A DNA stretch of 64,000 nucleotides from Bufo bufo. Lineage: Eukaryota > Chordata > Amphibia > Anura > Bufonidae. The notes beneath the pieces were generated by a model. The model was given only the letters and a program-made list of their open reading frames with translations, had not been told where the DNA came from and did not search any database. The DNA is taken from assembly GCF_905171765.1 (NCBI RefSeq), contig NC_053390.1, forward strand, positions 581,772,471 to 581,836,470, in the 5' to 3' direction. Both the position numbers and the translations under genes were made by a program. This document shows positions 32,832-43,674 of the stretch, one piece after another (positions within the stretch are counted from its first letter, which is position 1; every line of letters begins with the position of its first letter).

Positions 32832-32876
32832 CTTCCCCTGATGAGTTTTTTGTAATGAAACGTGACACGTTGGGAA
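32832..32876 (+). ncRNA. hammerhead ribozyme, right arm of PLE foldback
   Basis: Core CTGATGA at 32838-32844 and GAAA at 32857-32860. Stem III is ACG/CGT with a five-base loop, and the predicted cleavage site GTT ends at 32871. Stem I is CTTCCC with GGGAA. Compared with the left-arm copy only the cleavage-site base differs (GTT for GTC); both fit the NUH rule. Confidence 0.8.
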
Positions 32877-33428
32877 TCTTTTAGGGTATACTAGGGATAC
32901 CGGCCTTCACTAGGGACAGGTATCCGGACGGGGTCGCTCCTTGCGGGGCAAGTACTCCGTATAGGTAGGCAGGGTATTAATAGATCCTTCCCTATATTAG
33001 GGTCTTATTAGGGAAATTTTTCCAGATCCCTGCCTATTTTGTGTAGCAACTCCTCTCGTGGCATCTTCCTTGCATGGTTTCCAGTAACTGTAACCAAGAA
33101 TTTGAAGACGCACTCCATGGGATCCTGCCATGGTACCCTCCTGATGAGTCTTCTCCATCTTGTCCGTCATGGGTGAGAGCGTTCCTTTTTATTTATACTG
33201 GTACCATCTTGCAATTGTCCAGGCCCACACGGGCTTGTCTTATATGTTATTTTGAATAGTTCCTTTGTGCGCCATTTTTTCTAACCAGAACCTATTAAAT
33301 GTTAAGTTTTATTCCCTCTGTCCCCTTCTTAAGGGATTAGTTCTTTGCTTTTGACTCCTGGGAGTATTTTGGACAAGCCTTTATTGAGCTTAACCACTCT
33401 GTATTGATTTTTCATATCCATATTAGGA

Positions 33429-33944
33429 TCCTTACTTAATAACTGGTAAATGATATTGTAATTATAAATGAACAGCAAAATAACAAATTATAATTTTACT
33501 GTGACATTCCAGATCTGACAGTAACATGCCTATTATAATGCCATTATTTCAAGTCAATCAAAATAATTCTAAGATGTTATTGATGTAGGTTAATATAGAA
33601 AAATGACATATTCAGCAGATTAATATTCCAAGCATGAAGGAGAAGATGTTTGACTTGTCTTCTCTGATAAAAGGCTTTAGTCTTGTTAATTGAAATTAAT
33701 TTGCACTGTATGAACATTAATGGAGAGACGATTTGAACTCTATATTACATATAAATGATTAATAATATCAAAAGAATGAGAAAATGCAACAATATTGAAA
33801 AACAAATAGTGACCAGATTCATTTTAGAGCATAGGGGTAGATTTATAAATAGGGGAATTTTTATCAGAGTCTTTGTTGCCATAATTTGTGTCAAATGTTA
33901 TACAATCTTTGACAAATCTGGTGCAAATGTAAAGCAGTTGGTCC
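33429..33944. other. no recognisable feature
   Basis: A/T-rich sequence without gene or repeat that I can identify. Confidence 0.5.
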
Positions 33945-34164
33945 ATCTCAGACCTTGATAGCATATCGCTAGAATATGCCATCAAAGTCAAATAGGTGTG
34001 GGTTCTACCTCTACGACCCACTCCTCTCTCCAGAATGGGGACCCCAAACTGTAGGAGAACGTACAGCCCATACACAGGGCTCTCGATACTTTGGAGAGAG
34101 TTGGCTATTGCAGTGAATGGAGAGCACATTCACCTCTGTGGGACTTTCAGAAATAGCCAGTGCT
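33945..34164. mobile_element. left part of a MITE split by the composite PLE
   Basis: Contains AGCATATCGCTAGAATATGC and TGCAGTGAATGGAGAGCAC. The continuation after the PLE (46661-46785) has CTCCCATAGCGGTAAATGGA, a partial mirror. The PLE TSD joins the two parts. Exact MITE ends are uncertain. Confidence 0.5.
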
Positions 34165-34177
34165 CAGTTATTATTGT

Positions 34178-35206
34178 GGATGGATTTACATTTATCTCCC
34201 TAGCACGTGTTGGGACTATATATCATTTGTTTTACATTTGGCCGTTAAGACCATCAATGTCCCTAAGCTGACACGTGCTAATTAATTATAAAATATAGCT
34301 TTTATTACTAATCCTTAAAACAAATCAATTAGAACACTACTATTAAAATTATCAGCTATGTCTGCCTGCCTAATGTTTATAGTAGCAACATAGTGTCTGA
34401 TTAGTGAGTGCATCCACTGGAAGGTGCTATATACATATAGCTAAGTCTCTCATTACTGTCTTTATTGCAACCTTTTTCTGCTCACTCAAAGCATGCTGTT
34501 ATTCCCACAGCTTGCTGCTTGCTAGCATAGTTATCTTCCTAGTCTGCACTCCTAGCGTTATGTCTCCCAGACGTTATTGCAGGGCCGGCATAGACTGGCT
34601 AAAAAGCTAATATCACTCGCTGCCCCCCGACATGTTTCGCCTAACAGGCGTCTTCAGGGGTTTGGGCAGTGAACTAAGTGTTGGGGGCGGAGCCAAGCTT
34701 TTAAAACCTCCCTGCACATGTGAGCGTTCGATTGACCAATGTATGTGTCTGTTTCTTTAGGCCTAATCTGTCAGCCAATCTCAGTACCTCTACTAGATCG
34801 TACTGAATACCAGCTCCTCCTACTTCACTGTTGCCCAATATGCTTCGAGCTGCGCTGTGTGACGTACGCCGTACTTGGTGCCGTTGTCTTCCATAGGTAT
34901 TCATTGCGCATGTCTAAGTATCCCTTAGTTAGCTTCATACCGATCATCTTTCTGCGCCGCTTTCTATTCCTGATGACGTATGGGCAATGCGACTTCCAAC
35001 AGTGCCGTCTCTGCGCATGTCTTCTGACTTGCGTTATCTTACATCTATTTCCACTGATAGAGCCGATTTTGCAGGCTCTCACTGCTCATGCGTTGGGACT
35101 TAGTTCTTTGCTGATATTCTGGTATTTCACTTCCACATATCTGGACCCTTTATGTTATTATTATTTTCCATTCCCTATTATCATTAGAGGTGTCCTTTCT
35201 TATTCA
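34178..35206 (-). repeat. PLE LTR-like repeat A, truncated
   Basis: Matches 39286-40314 closely but lacks the following about 456 bp, passing directly into the 3' end of the PLE1 body. Starts GGATGGATTTACATTTATCT. Confidence 0.85.
34620..34669 (-). ncRNA. hammerhead-like ribozyme in PLE repeat A
   Basis: The minus strand reads CTGCCC, AAA, CCC, then CTGAAGA, C, GCC-TGTTA-GGC, GAA, ACATGT, C, GGGGGGCAG. Stem I forms three plus six pairs around an AAA bulge. Stem III is a self-complementary ACATGT without loop, so it would work best as a dimer. There is one extra base before stem II. Cleavage is predicted after GTC. Confidence 0.65.
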
Positions 35207-35886
35207 GAGTATCTTTTTTATTTTTATACTTTATTATTTGTTATTTTACATTATTATTTATATTAATCTTAATTATTTTTAATTTCAGCAATTATTTTTA
35301 GTTAGTGCATTTTTTCCCCCTTCTTTATATACCTATATTCCTTAGGTGTAGTTCTAAAGTTATTTCTATTTTTAATACTATTCTACGGTGATAATATACA
35401 CCTCCTCGTGTTAGTATTAAGATGGCCTCGTGTGATTTTGGATGTATAATATTCCCCAAATCCTATTCTCTAGAGCTCTAACCTTATGATTTTATTTTTC
35501 TTTATTATTTTCCCTCTCATTATATTGTTTATCTTATTTTTCCTTTCTTTTTACTTTTGCTGTTATTGATATTAATTTTTATATTATTTTTTATTTCTTA
35601 TTATTTTTTATTTTTTATTTTTCCCCATACATAACGCTCATTTTTATAGAAATTTAATAATATAGTAACGATTTCTCTGTACTGTAACACTCTGATTATG
35701 TGGCTTCTAGTGGGACTATGTATTATCTTTGGTCATACTTAATATTCCGGCAGTTCTATTGTTATCAAGTTTTATACTTATACTTCAGTTTTTTTTGGCT
35801 TGGCTGCCCTCCTTATATTTATAGTTATGTTCTTTATTAATATCTTATATCTTCTTTGTACTCATATCTTGTTATTTGAATCTCTC

Positions 35887-37875
35887 TCACAGGAATGAGG
35901 CAAAGGTAAAGCCCTCATTTAGTCCTACTGGGGCTAGACTTTTCAGGCGGTAAATCCATCGGGTTTCCTCCTGTTGCAATCTCCTGTCTAGGTTCCCCAT
36001 CCTTGGACCTAGTTTTTGTATGCCCCATACTTTCAAATTCTGAATATTCCCATTATGTATTTGGTGCATATGTCTGGCGAGAGGTGTATCGCTGGTGGTA
36101 TTTATCACACTGAGGTGTTTGGATATACGTCTTCTGAGTTCTTGCGTGGTTTTACCCACGTATATTTTTGGACACTCACACTGTATGGCATATATTACTC
36201 CCATGGATTTACAATTTATGTATTCCTTAATCTGGTATTTCTTGTTGTCACTAGGATTACTGAATTCCTTTTTTGGTGACATCATCTTGCAGAAACTGCA
36301 ATCCCCACACGGATATGATCCATTTGTCTGGAGCCAGGTGGGTTTATTCTGTTGTTTATTCTGAGTAAAGTGACTATGCACTAATTTCTCTTTTATATTC
36401 TGCCCCCTTCTGTATGTTATAGCTGGTCTCGGGGTGATGATCTCTTTCAGTTCATCATCTGAGAGCAGTATATGCCAATACCGTGTCAGGATCTTCCGTA
36501 CCTTCTCAAATTGTCCATCATAGTTTCCAATACACCGTATTACTTTATCATTTTGGGTTCTGGATTGTCCAGTGCCCGTGAGTAGACTCATTCTACTACT
36601 TTTTCTTGCTCGATTGTATGCATAGTGCAGGGTTTTCTTTGGATATCCTCTTACTAAGAATTTTTCATATAGTAGCCCACATTCAGCCTCAAAGCCTTCA
36701 GTTGTGGAGCAATTCCTTTTCGCTCGAAGGTATTGCCCCATTGGAATACCTTTTTTAAGGGCAGTTGGATGGTGGCTCTTCCAATGTAATAGGCTGTTTG
36801 TAGAGGTGGGTTTCCTATATATGGTGGTTTTTATGCTGCGATCATTCTCCAGGGTAATTGTGAGGTCTAGGAAATTGATCGTTCTCTGATCTATTTCCGC
36901 AGTAAACTTAAGGCCTAGTAGATTATCATTGAGTTCTTTAACAAAATCAAAAAATTGAGTGCTGGTGCTATCCCACAAAATTAGAACGTCGTCTATGAAA
37001 CGACCCCAATAAAGTATATGATCTGTGAAGTGTTGGTTGGCTTCAGTGAATACCACCTGTTCTTCCCACCACCCTAAAAATAAATTCGCAAAGCTAGGTG
37101 CACAGATTGTCCCCATAGCTGTCCCGGTGACCTGTAAATAAAATTTACCATTAAACGTGAAATAATTATGTGTCAACAAAAACTGAAGTAGTGATAAAAC
37201 AAACTCATTGTGCTCTTGAAATTGAATACCTTTTTTGTATGAATAATATCTAATTGCTTCTAGGCCAAGATGGTGTTTAATGCTGGTATAGAGAGCCTCT
37301 ACATCCAGACTCGCTATTTGTGTGATCTCATTAACCTGAATGCCCTGGAGTTTCGTCAGCGTATCTTTGGTGTCTTTAAGGTATGAGGATAAACTAGATA
37401 CAAATGGGGATATCGCCTGGTCCACATAACTGCTGATGCCCTCACATAGACTTTGGTTGCCTGATACTATCGGCCTTCCTGGAATTGGATCCCGTTTTTT
37501 ATGTACCTTAGGGATAGCATAAAAAGTAGCTATAGTGGGATGAGGGTTATATAGAACCTTAAATTCTTCTTTAGTAATCAGATCTCTCTCTTTTGCTTCA
37601 TCTAAGATTGTTTTTAGATCCTGCTTAAATTTCCCAGTGGGATTTTCCCTAAGTTGACGATATGTATTAGTATCCTCTAGGAGGGTCATCACCATATCTA
37701 CATAGTACTCTTTTTTAAGGAGCACTATGTTCCCTCCTTTATCGGACGGCTTGATCTCTAAGTTCTCATTTTTAATCAGGCTATCCAATGCTCCTTTCTC
37801 TTGTACAGTGAGGTTAGATCCCAGAGATCTTTTACTGGTTTTTATTTTTTGGAGATCCTTGGTAACTAAGTTCAC
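35887..37875 (-). CDS. Penelope-like RT with GIY-YIG endonuclease, PLE1
   Basis: Penelope-like polymerases prime on a target nick made by their own GIY-YIG nuclease. RT motifs in order: IKPSDKGGNI (41-50), FYAIPKVHKK, GRPIVSG, SLDVEALYTS with catalytic Asp191, GTAMGTICAPSFANLF (251-266) and FIDDVLIL (293-300), where FIDD is the active-site pair. A Cys-rich linker, CGDCSFC, precedes the GIY-YIG domain (GVIYAIQCECPKIYVGKT, about 559-576) with following Arg and His residues. The frame is intact to the stop at 35887. It begins at a GTG but is open upstream to about 38095 with VNLFARKLALYKEHKN, so the true protein is about 75 residues longer. No ATG was found, and the next upstream frame is shifted. 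Confidence 0.9.
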   Translation of the reverse strand: MNLVTKDLQKIKTSKRSLGSNLTVQEKGALDSLIKNENLEIKPSDKGGNIVLLKKEYYVDMVMTLLEDTNTYRQLRENPTGKFKQDLKTILDEAKERDLITKEEFKVLYNPHPTIATFYAIPKVHKKRDPIPGRPIVSGNQSLCEGISSYVDQAISPFVSSLSSYLKDTKDTLTKLQGIQVNEITQIASLDVEALYTSIKHHLGLEAIRYYSYKKGIQFQEHNEFVLSLLQFLLTHNYFTFNGKFYLQVTGTAMGTICAPSFANLFLGWWEEQVVFTEANQHFTDHILYWGRFIDDVLILWDSTSTQFFDFVKELNDNLLGLKFTAEIDQRTINFLDLTITLENDRSIKTTIYRKPTSTNSLLHWKSHHPTALKKGIPMGQYLRAKRNCSTTEGFEAECGLLYEKFLVRGYPKKTLHYAYNRARKSSRMSLLTGTGQSRTQNDKVIRCIGNYDGQFEKVRKILTRYWHILLSDDELKEIITPRPAITYRRGQNIKEKLVHSHFTQNKQQNKPTWLQTNGSYPCGDCSFCKMMSPKKEFSNPSDNKKYQIKEYINCKSMGVIYAIQCECPKIYVGKTTQELRRRISKHLSVINTTSDTPLARHMHQIHNGNIQNLKVWGIQKLGPRMGNLDRRLQQEETRWIYRLKSLAPVGLNEGFTFASFL

Positions 37876-38096
37876 AAATGATTCAATTTTCCCATATTTC
37901 GTAAAGGGCGGCGTATATCTAGATTGTGGGGTTAGCGTACTATGAGGTGCCCTGGGTGGTACTATCTCACCTCGATGTTCCCTCTGCAGATCTTCTAAAA
38001 TTTGTAGTGCTGCTAGTTCTTTGCCACTTTGTTTAGTGGGGTCCCTTTCTAGATTTTTATGTTCTTTATACAGGGCCAGTTTCCTCGCAAATAGAT

Positions 38097-38468
38097 TTAC
38101 TTAACCCAACTAAAGGAATCGAAATAGGGCAGTGGTGTGAACGAAAGGCCTTTGCTTAACAGTGCTTCATGTTCTCGTGTCAGTATCAGATCTGTAAGGT
38201 TAATAATCCTCATTCCATCGTTAGTTGGCACAGCAGCTATGTCCCCTGACGGTATCCCCACTTGTCTCTGTCCCTGAGCTGTATTCCGGGCACTAAAAAA
38301 TGAGGCATAAGTGTTTGAGTGGTGATTCCTGCTTGGGCACTGGTTCCCACTGAACTGTTACCCATAGGTTGAATAGATGATGAGCAGGATGATGACTGTA
38401 CTCCAACTTGCTGTTCCCCACTTGCTCCTGTCACTCCACCTGTATTTGTTGCTCCTGCATTGGGGCAT
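38097..38468 (-). CDS. short middle frame of PLE1, N-terminal region of the RT protein
   Basis: The last part, NDGMRIINLTDLILTREHEA then LLSKGLSFTPLP, matches the usual N-terminus of PLE polymerases, which leads into the FARKLAL segment in the neighbouring frame. The first part overlaps ORF1 in a different frame. It ends in TAA just where the RT frame opens, so it is separated from RT by a -1 shift, a feature shared with PLE2. Either an inherited mutation, an intron or recoding could explain it. Confidence 0.6.
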
Positions 38469-39193
38469 TGTTGCATATCTTGCGAGTATCCTCTATTGTT
38501 GGTCTGTTTATAGTTGGATCTACTGTTACCTCTTCGTTTGTATCTGGGTCGATACCCTCTTTTGTATGTAGAATTGTAACTCTCAGGTTCAGATATGTCT
38601 GACTCTGAAATGTCAGTATATTCGCTGCGATTGTAATTGCTGCGATGGTTAATCTGACTATTTCTATTGTAGATTTTCCCTGTTTCAAAGTCCTTTTTGT
38701 CCCTGTTATACTTCCGATGTTTTCTCTCCTTCACCTCGCTTTGCAAGTATTCAATGTTTTTTTGGAGTTTGGTCTCTAAATTTGTAAATTCCGTGTGGGA
38801 CCGGAAAGTTTGTATATCAGTGATCTCCTTTTCTAGTTGTGTTGCTATTTTACTTAGTGATTGTTTTTCATAATCATAGAGATATGTCTGCATCCGCAGG
38901 GAGCAGTCAGTCAGTAAATTTTCCCAACCTTTCAGGAAGTCTGGATCGTCCTGATGGGAGTTTGGTCTAATATTAATTCTGATCCCCCTGTATACAATAT
39001 TCTGTTGTAGATAGGTTTCCAGACTGGTTATTTCCCAAATTGAGCGTATGTACTGTTTGTATGTTTTATTTAGCTCCTTGAATGCAAAGTTAATGTCCAG
39101 GGCATTCACCGGTAGATTTTGAGTAGAAAACACTTTACTCGCCTCTGATAAATACACCGCTGTGGCTGGTTGATTAGACAGGAAGCTGGCCAT
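38237..39193 (-). CDS. PLE1 ORF1, coiled-coil and basic protein
   Basis: 318 residues, starting MASFLSNQPATAVYLSEASK. The middle has long amphipathic helices with coiled-coil character (KIATQLEKEITDIQTF, LETKLQKNIEYLQSEV). After about residue 165 it becomes basic and rich in Tyr, Arg and Asn (RGYRPRYKRRGNSRSNYK), as in RNA-binding tails, and the end is Gly/Ser/Gln-rich. Its place directly upstream of RT, in the same direction, suggests a nucleic-acid chaperone role like retrotransposon ORF1 proteins. That is inference, since I recognise no named domain. Confidence 0.65.
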   Translation of the reverse strand: MASFLSNQPATAVYLSEASKVFSTQNLPVNALDINFAFKELNKTYKQYIRSIWEITSLETYLQQNIVYRGIRINIRPNSHQDDPDFLKGWENLLTDCSLRMQTYLYDYEKQSLSKIATQLEKEITDIQTFRSHTEFTNLETKLQKNIEYLQSEVKERKHRKYNRDKKDFETGKIYNRNSQINHRSNYNRSEYTDISESDISEPESYNSTYKRGYRPRYKRRGNSRSNYKQTNNRGYSQDMQQCPNAGATNTGGVTGASGEQQVGVQSSSCSSSIQPMGNSSVGTSAQAGITTQTLMPHFLVPGIQLRDRDKWGYRQGT

Positions 39194-39285
39194 AATCCCT
39201 CTTGCTTTACCCTGCTGTCCTCTTCCTGAGATTCTTATTACTGGGGAGTCATTGATTGGGGTTTACCCCCACTGTTAAATCTGGA

Positions 39286-40770
39286 TGGATTTACATTTAT
39301 CTCCCTAGCACGTGTTGGGACTATATATCATTTGTTTTACATTTGGCCTTTTAGACCATCAATGTCCCTAAGCTGACACGTGCTAATTAATTATAAAATA
39401 TAGCTTTTATTACTAATCCTTAAAACAAATCAATTAGAACACTACTATTAAAATTATCAGCTATGTCTGCCTGCCTAATGTTTATAGTAGCAACATAGTG
39501 TCTGATTAGTGAGTGCATCCACTGGAAGGTGCTATATACATATAGCTAAGTCTCTCATTACTGTCTTTATTGCAACCTTTTTCTGCTCACTCAAAGCATG
39601 CTGTTATTCCCACAGCTTGCTGCTTGCTAGCATAGTAATCTTCCTAGTCTGCACTCCTAGCGTTATGTCTCCCAGACGTTATTGCAGGGCCGGCATAGAC
39701 TGGCTAAAAAGCTAATATCACTCGCTGCCCCCCGACATGTTTCGCCTAACAGGCGTCTTCAGGGGTTTGGGCAGTGAACTAAGTGTTGGGGGCGGAGCCA
39801 AGCTTTTAAAACCTCCCTGCACATGTGAGCGTTCGATTGACCAATGTATGTGTCTGTTTCTTTAGGCCTAATCTGTCAGCCAATCTCAGTACCTCTACTA
39901 GATCGTACTGAATACCAGCTCCTCCTACTTCGCTGTTGCCCAATATGCTTCGAGCTGCGCTGTGTGACGTACGCCGTACTTGGTGCCGTTGTCTTCCATA
40001 GGTATTCATTGCGCATGTCTAAGTATCCCTTAGTTAGCTTCATACCGATCATCTTTCTGCACCGCTTTCTATTCCTGATGACGTATGGGCAATGCGACTC
40101 CCAACAGTGCCGTCTCTGCGCATGTCTTCTGACTTGCGTTATCTTACATCTATTTCCACTGATAGAGCCGATTTTGCAGGCTCTCACTGCTCATGCGTTG
40201 GGACTTAGTTCTTTGCTGATATTCTGGTATCTCACTTCCACATATCTGGACCCTTTATGTTATTATTATTTTCCATTCCCTATTATCATTAGAGGTGTCC
40301 TTTCTTATTCAGAGTTATTGGTCTAGTAATATGTGACTGTACATATTTAGTTATTACTTTTATATTTTTACTTATTTATTTAAGGTTTTTATATATTTTT
40401 TTCCTCTATATTATTTCATCTCAAGTATGGATTCATTATTTTGGCTTGCATATGCTCATAAGTTATAAGAATACATATATATTACCACTGGTTTTTATTG
40501 CCTTATCTACACTCAACAAATGCAGACAATTCCTAATTGCCATCTTTTTGCTGTACATTGTATTTACATGACTTTATTTATGAATTCAAGCTCTCCTCTT
40601 TATACATCCAGATTGCCAGATGTTCCGGTCTTCCCGCAACCACCACGATCCATAAGGTAAGTTTATGTGCCAGTGATATTTATTAATTAAACTCCCATTA
40701 TATGATATTTTTGTATCCTACACTCTACTTATTTTTATTATTAATATTAATTATATTATACTTCTAAATT
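39286..40770 (-). repeat. PLE LTR-like repeat A', shared by both copies
   Basis: Full-length repeat of about 1.48 kb lying upstream of both divergent elements. Its right end joins directly to codon about 30 of ORF1 in PLE2, so the second copy is 5'-truncated at this junction. Confidence 0.8.
39725..39774 (-). ncRNA. hammerhead-like ribozyme in PLE repeat A'
   Basis: Identical in the 50-nt core to the copy at 34620-34669, with the same stem I bulge, stem II loop and GTC cleavage site. Confidence 0.65.
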
Positions 40771-40772
40771 GG

Positions 40773-41645
40773 GTGAATGCCCTGGACATTAACTTTGCAT
40801 TCAAGGAGCTAAATAAAACATACAAACAGTACATACGCTCAATTTGGGAAATAACCAGTCTGGAAACCTATCTACAACAGAATATTGTATACAGGGGGAT
40901 CAGAATTAATATTAGACCAAACTCCCATCAGGACGATCCAGACTTCCTGAAAGGTTGGGAAAATTTACTGACTGACTGCTCCCTGCGGATGCAGACATAT
41001 CTCTATGATTATGAAAAACAATCACTAAGTAAAATAGCAACACAACTAGAAAAGGAGATCACTGATATACAAACTTTCCGGTCCCACACGGAATTTACAA
41101 ATTTAGAGACCAAACTCCAAAAAAACATTGAATACTTGCAAAGCGAGGTGAAGGAGAGAAAACATCGGAAGTATAACAGGGACAAAAAGGACTTTGAAAC
41201 AGGGAAAATCTACAATAGAAATAGTCAGATTAACCATCGCAGCAATTACAATCGCAGCGAATATACTGACATTTCAGAGTCAGACATATCTGAACCTGAG
41301 AGTTACAATTCTACATACAAAAGAGGGTATCGACCCAGATACAAACGAAGAGGTAACAGTAGATCCAACTATAAACAGACCAACAATAGAGGATACTCGC
41401 AAGATATGCAACAATGCCCCAATGCAGGAGCAACAAATACAGGTGGAGTGACAGGAGCAAGTGGGGAACAGCAAGTTGGAGTACAGTCATCATCCTGCTC
41501 ATCATCTATTCAACCTATGGGGAACAGTTCAGTGGGAACCAGTGCCCAAGCAGGAATCACCACTCAAACACTTATGCCTCATTTTTTAGTGCCCGGAATA
41601 CAGCTCAGGGACAGAGACAAGTGGGGATACCGTCAGGGGACATAG
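40773..41645 (+). CDS. PLE2 ORF1, 5'-truncated
   Basis: Matches PLE1 ORF1 from its NALDINFAFKEL segment to the end, lacking the first 28 or so residues. The upstream sequence is repeat A', so the ATG has been lost and the frame starts at a GTG that happens to lie there. Otherwise sequence and stop are the same as in PLE1. Confidence 0.7.
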   Translation: MNALDINFAFKELNKTYKQYIRSIWEITSLETYLQQNIVYRGIRINIRPNSHQDDPDFLKGWENLLTDCSLRMQTYLYDYEKQSLSKIATQLEKEITDIQTFRSHTEFTNLETKLQKNIEYLQSEVKERKHRKYNRDKKDFETGKIYNRNSQINHRSNYNRSEYTDISESDISEPESYNSTYKRGYRPRYKRRGNSRSNYKQTNNRGYSQDMQQCPNAGATNTGGVTGASGEQQVGVQSSSCSSSIQPMGNSSVGTSAQAGITTQTLMPHFLVPGIQLRDRDKWGYRQGT

Positions 41646-41785
41646 CTGCTGTGCCAACTAACGATGGAATGAGGATTATTAACCTTACAGATCTGATACT
41701 GACACGAGAACATGAAGCACTGTTAAGCAAAGGCCTTTCGTTCACACCACTGCCCTATTTCGATTCCTTTAGTTGGGTTAAGTAA
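41414..41785 (+). CDS. short middle frame of PLE2, RT N-terminal region
   Basis: Mirror of the PLE1 frame at 38097-38468, with the same GLSFTPLPYFDSF ending and the same TAA. It overlaps ORF1 by one frame and is shifted again relative to RT. Confidence 0.6.
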   Translation: MPQCRSNKYRWSDRSKWGTASWSTVIILLIIYSTYGEQFSGNQCPSRNHHSNTYASFFSARNTAQGQRQVGIPSGDIAAVPTNDGMRIINLTDLILTREHEALLSKGLSFTPLPYFDSFSWVK

Positions 41786-42006
41786 ATCTATTTGCGAGGA
41801 AACTGGCCCTGTATAAAGAACATAAAAATCTAGAAAGGGACCCCACTAAACAAAGTGGCAAAGAACTAGCAGCACTACAAATTTTAGAAGATCTGCAGAG
41901 GGAACATCGAGGTGAGATAGTACCACCCAGGGCACCTCATAGTACGCTAACCCCACAATCTAGATATACGCCGCCCTTTACGAAATATGGGAAAATTGAA
42001 TCATTT

Positions 42007-43674
42007 GTGAACTTAGTTACCAAGGATCTCCAAAAAATAAAAACCAGTAAAAGATCTCTGGGATCTAACCTCACTGTACAAGAGAAAGGAGCATTGGATA
42101 GCCTGATTAAAAATGAGAACTTAGAGATCAAGCCGTCCGATAAAGGAGGGAACATAGTGCTCCTTAAAAAAGAGTACTATGTAGATATGGTGATGACCCT
42201 CCTAGAGGATACTAATACATATCGTCAACTTAGGGAAAATCCCACTGGGAAATTTAAGCAGGATCTAAAAACAATCTTAGATGAAGCAAAAGAGAGAGAT
42301 CTGATTACTAAAGAAGAATTTAAGGTTCTATATAACCCTCATCCCACTATAGCTACTTTTTATGCTATCCCTAAGGTACATAAAAAACGGGATCCAATTC
42401 CAGGAAGGCCGATAGTATCAGGCAACCAAAGTCTATGTGAGGGCATCAGCAGTTATGTGGACCAGGCGATATCCCCATTTGTATCTAGTTTATCCTCATA
42501 CCTTAAAGACACCAAAGATACGCTGACGAAACTCCAGGGCATTCAGGTTAATGAGATCACACAAATAGCGAGTCTGGATGTAGAGGCTCTCTATACCAGC
42601 ATTAAACACCATCTTGGCCTAGAAGCAATTAGATATTATTCATACAAAAAAGGTATTCAATTTCAAGAGCACAATGAGTTTGTTTTATCACTACTTCAGT
42701 TTTTGTTGACACATAATTATTTCACGTTTAATGGTAAATTTTATTTACAGGTCACCGGGACAGCTATGGGGACAATCTGTGCACCTAGCTTTGCGAATTT
42801 ATTTTTAGGGTGGTGGGAAGAACAGGTGGTATTCACTGAAGCCAACCAACACTTCACAGATCATATACTTTATTGGGGTCATTTCATAGACGACGTTCTA
42901 ATTTTGTGGGATAGCACCAGCACTCAATTTTTTGATTTTGTTAAAGAACTCAATGATAATCTACTAGGCCTTAAGTTTACTGCGGAAATAGATCAGAGAA
43001 CGATCAATTTCCTAGACCTCACAATTACCCTGGAGAATGATCGCAGCATAAAAACCACCATATATAGGAAACCCACCTCTACAAACAGCCTATTACATTG
43101 GAAGAGCCACCATCCAACTGCCCTTAAAAAATGTATTCCAATGGGGCAATACCTTCGAGCGAAAAGGAATTGCTCCACAACTGAAGGCTTTGAGGCTGAA
43201 TGTGGGCTACTATATGAAAAATTTTTAGTAAGAGGATATCCAAAGAAAACCCTGCACTATGCATACAATCGAGCAAGAAAAAGTAGTAGAATGAGTCTAC
43301 TCACGGGCACTGGACAATCCAGAACCCAAAATGATAAAGTAATACGGTGTATTGGAAACTATGATGGACAATTTGAGAAGGTACGGAAGATCCTGACACG
43401 GTATTGGCATATACTGCTCTCAGATGATGAACTGAAAGAGATCATCACCCCGAGACCAGCTATAACATACAGAAGGGGGCAGAATATAAAAGAGAAATTA
43501 GTGCATAGTCACTTTACTCAGAATAAACAACAGAATAAACCCACCTGGCTCCAGACAAATGGATCATATCCGTGTGGGGATTGCAGTTTCTGCAAGATGA
43601 TGTCACCAAAAAAGGAATTCAGTAACAAGAAATACCAGATTAAAGAGGACCTTTCACCGATTCTTACCCTATGA
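42007..43674 (+). pseudogene. PLE2 reverse transcriptase, cut by a MITE
   Basis: Same RT as PLE1, including IKPSDKGG, SLDVEALYTS and GTAMGT. It differs by R to H before FIDD (GHFIDDV), G to C in KKCIPMG and loss of four codons near KEFSN. The frame enters the TTAA MITE at 43644 and stops at 43674, so the GIY-YIG domain is separated (44120-44443). Without the insertion the frame would match PLE1; as it stands it encodes RT without endonuclease. Confidence 0.85.

Larger units (their letters stand above)
23531..33414. mobile_element. non-autonomous PLE-type foldback element with hammerhead ribozymes, host of two nested insertions
   Basis: Left arm (23531-23727, 28338-28663, 31986-about 32035) and right arm (about 32765-33345) are inverted copies. 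A 14-bp direct repeat, TATCCATATTAGGA, lies outside both ends (23517-23530, 33415-33428). The right end carries about 70 bp more than the left. Each arm has a hammerhead ribozyme pointing away from the middle. No RT is present. Inverted LTR-like arms, hammerheads and a long variable TSD match Penelope-like elements. The left arm was later hit by the LTR element 23728-28333 and the TTAA element 28664-31981. Confidence 0.75.

Noticed and set aside
34739..35266. 175-codon ORF and its homologues at 39844 and 45649
   Set aside because: These lie in the PLE LTR-like repeats around the ribozyme region and overlap antisense frames. No domain; length is explained by recent copies of one sequence.
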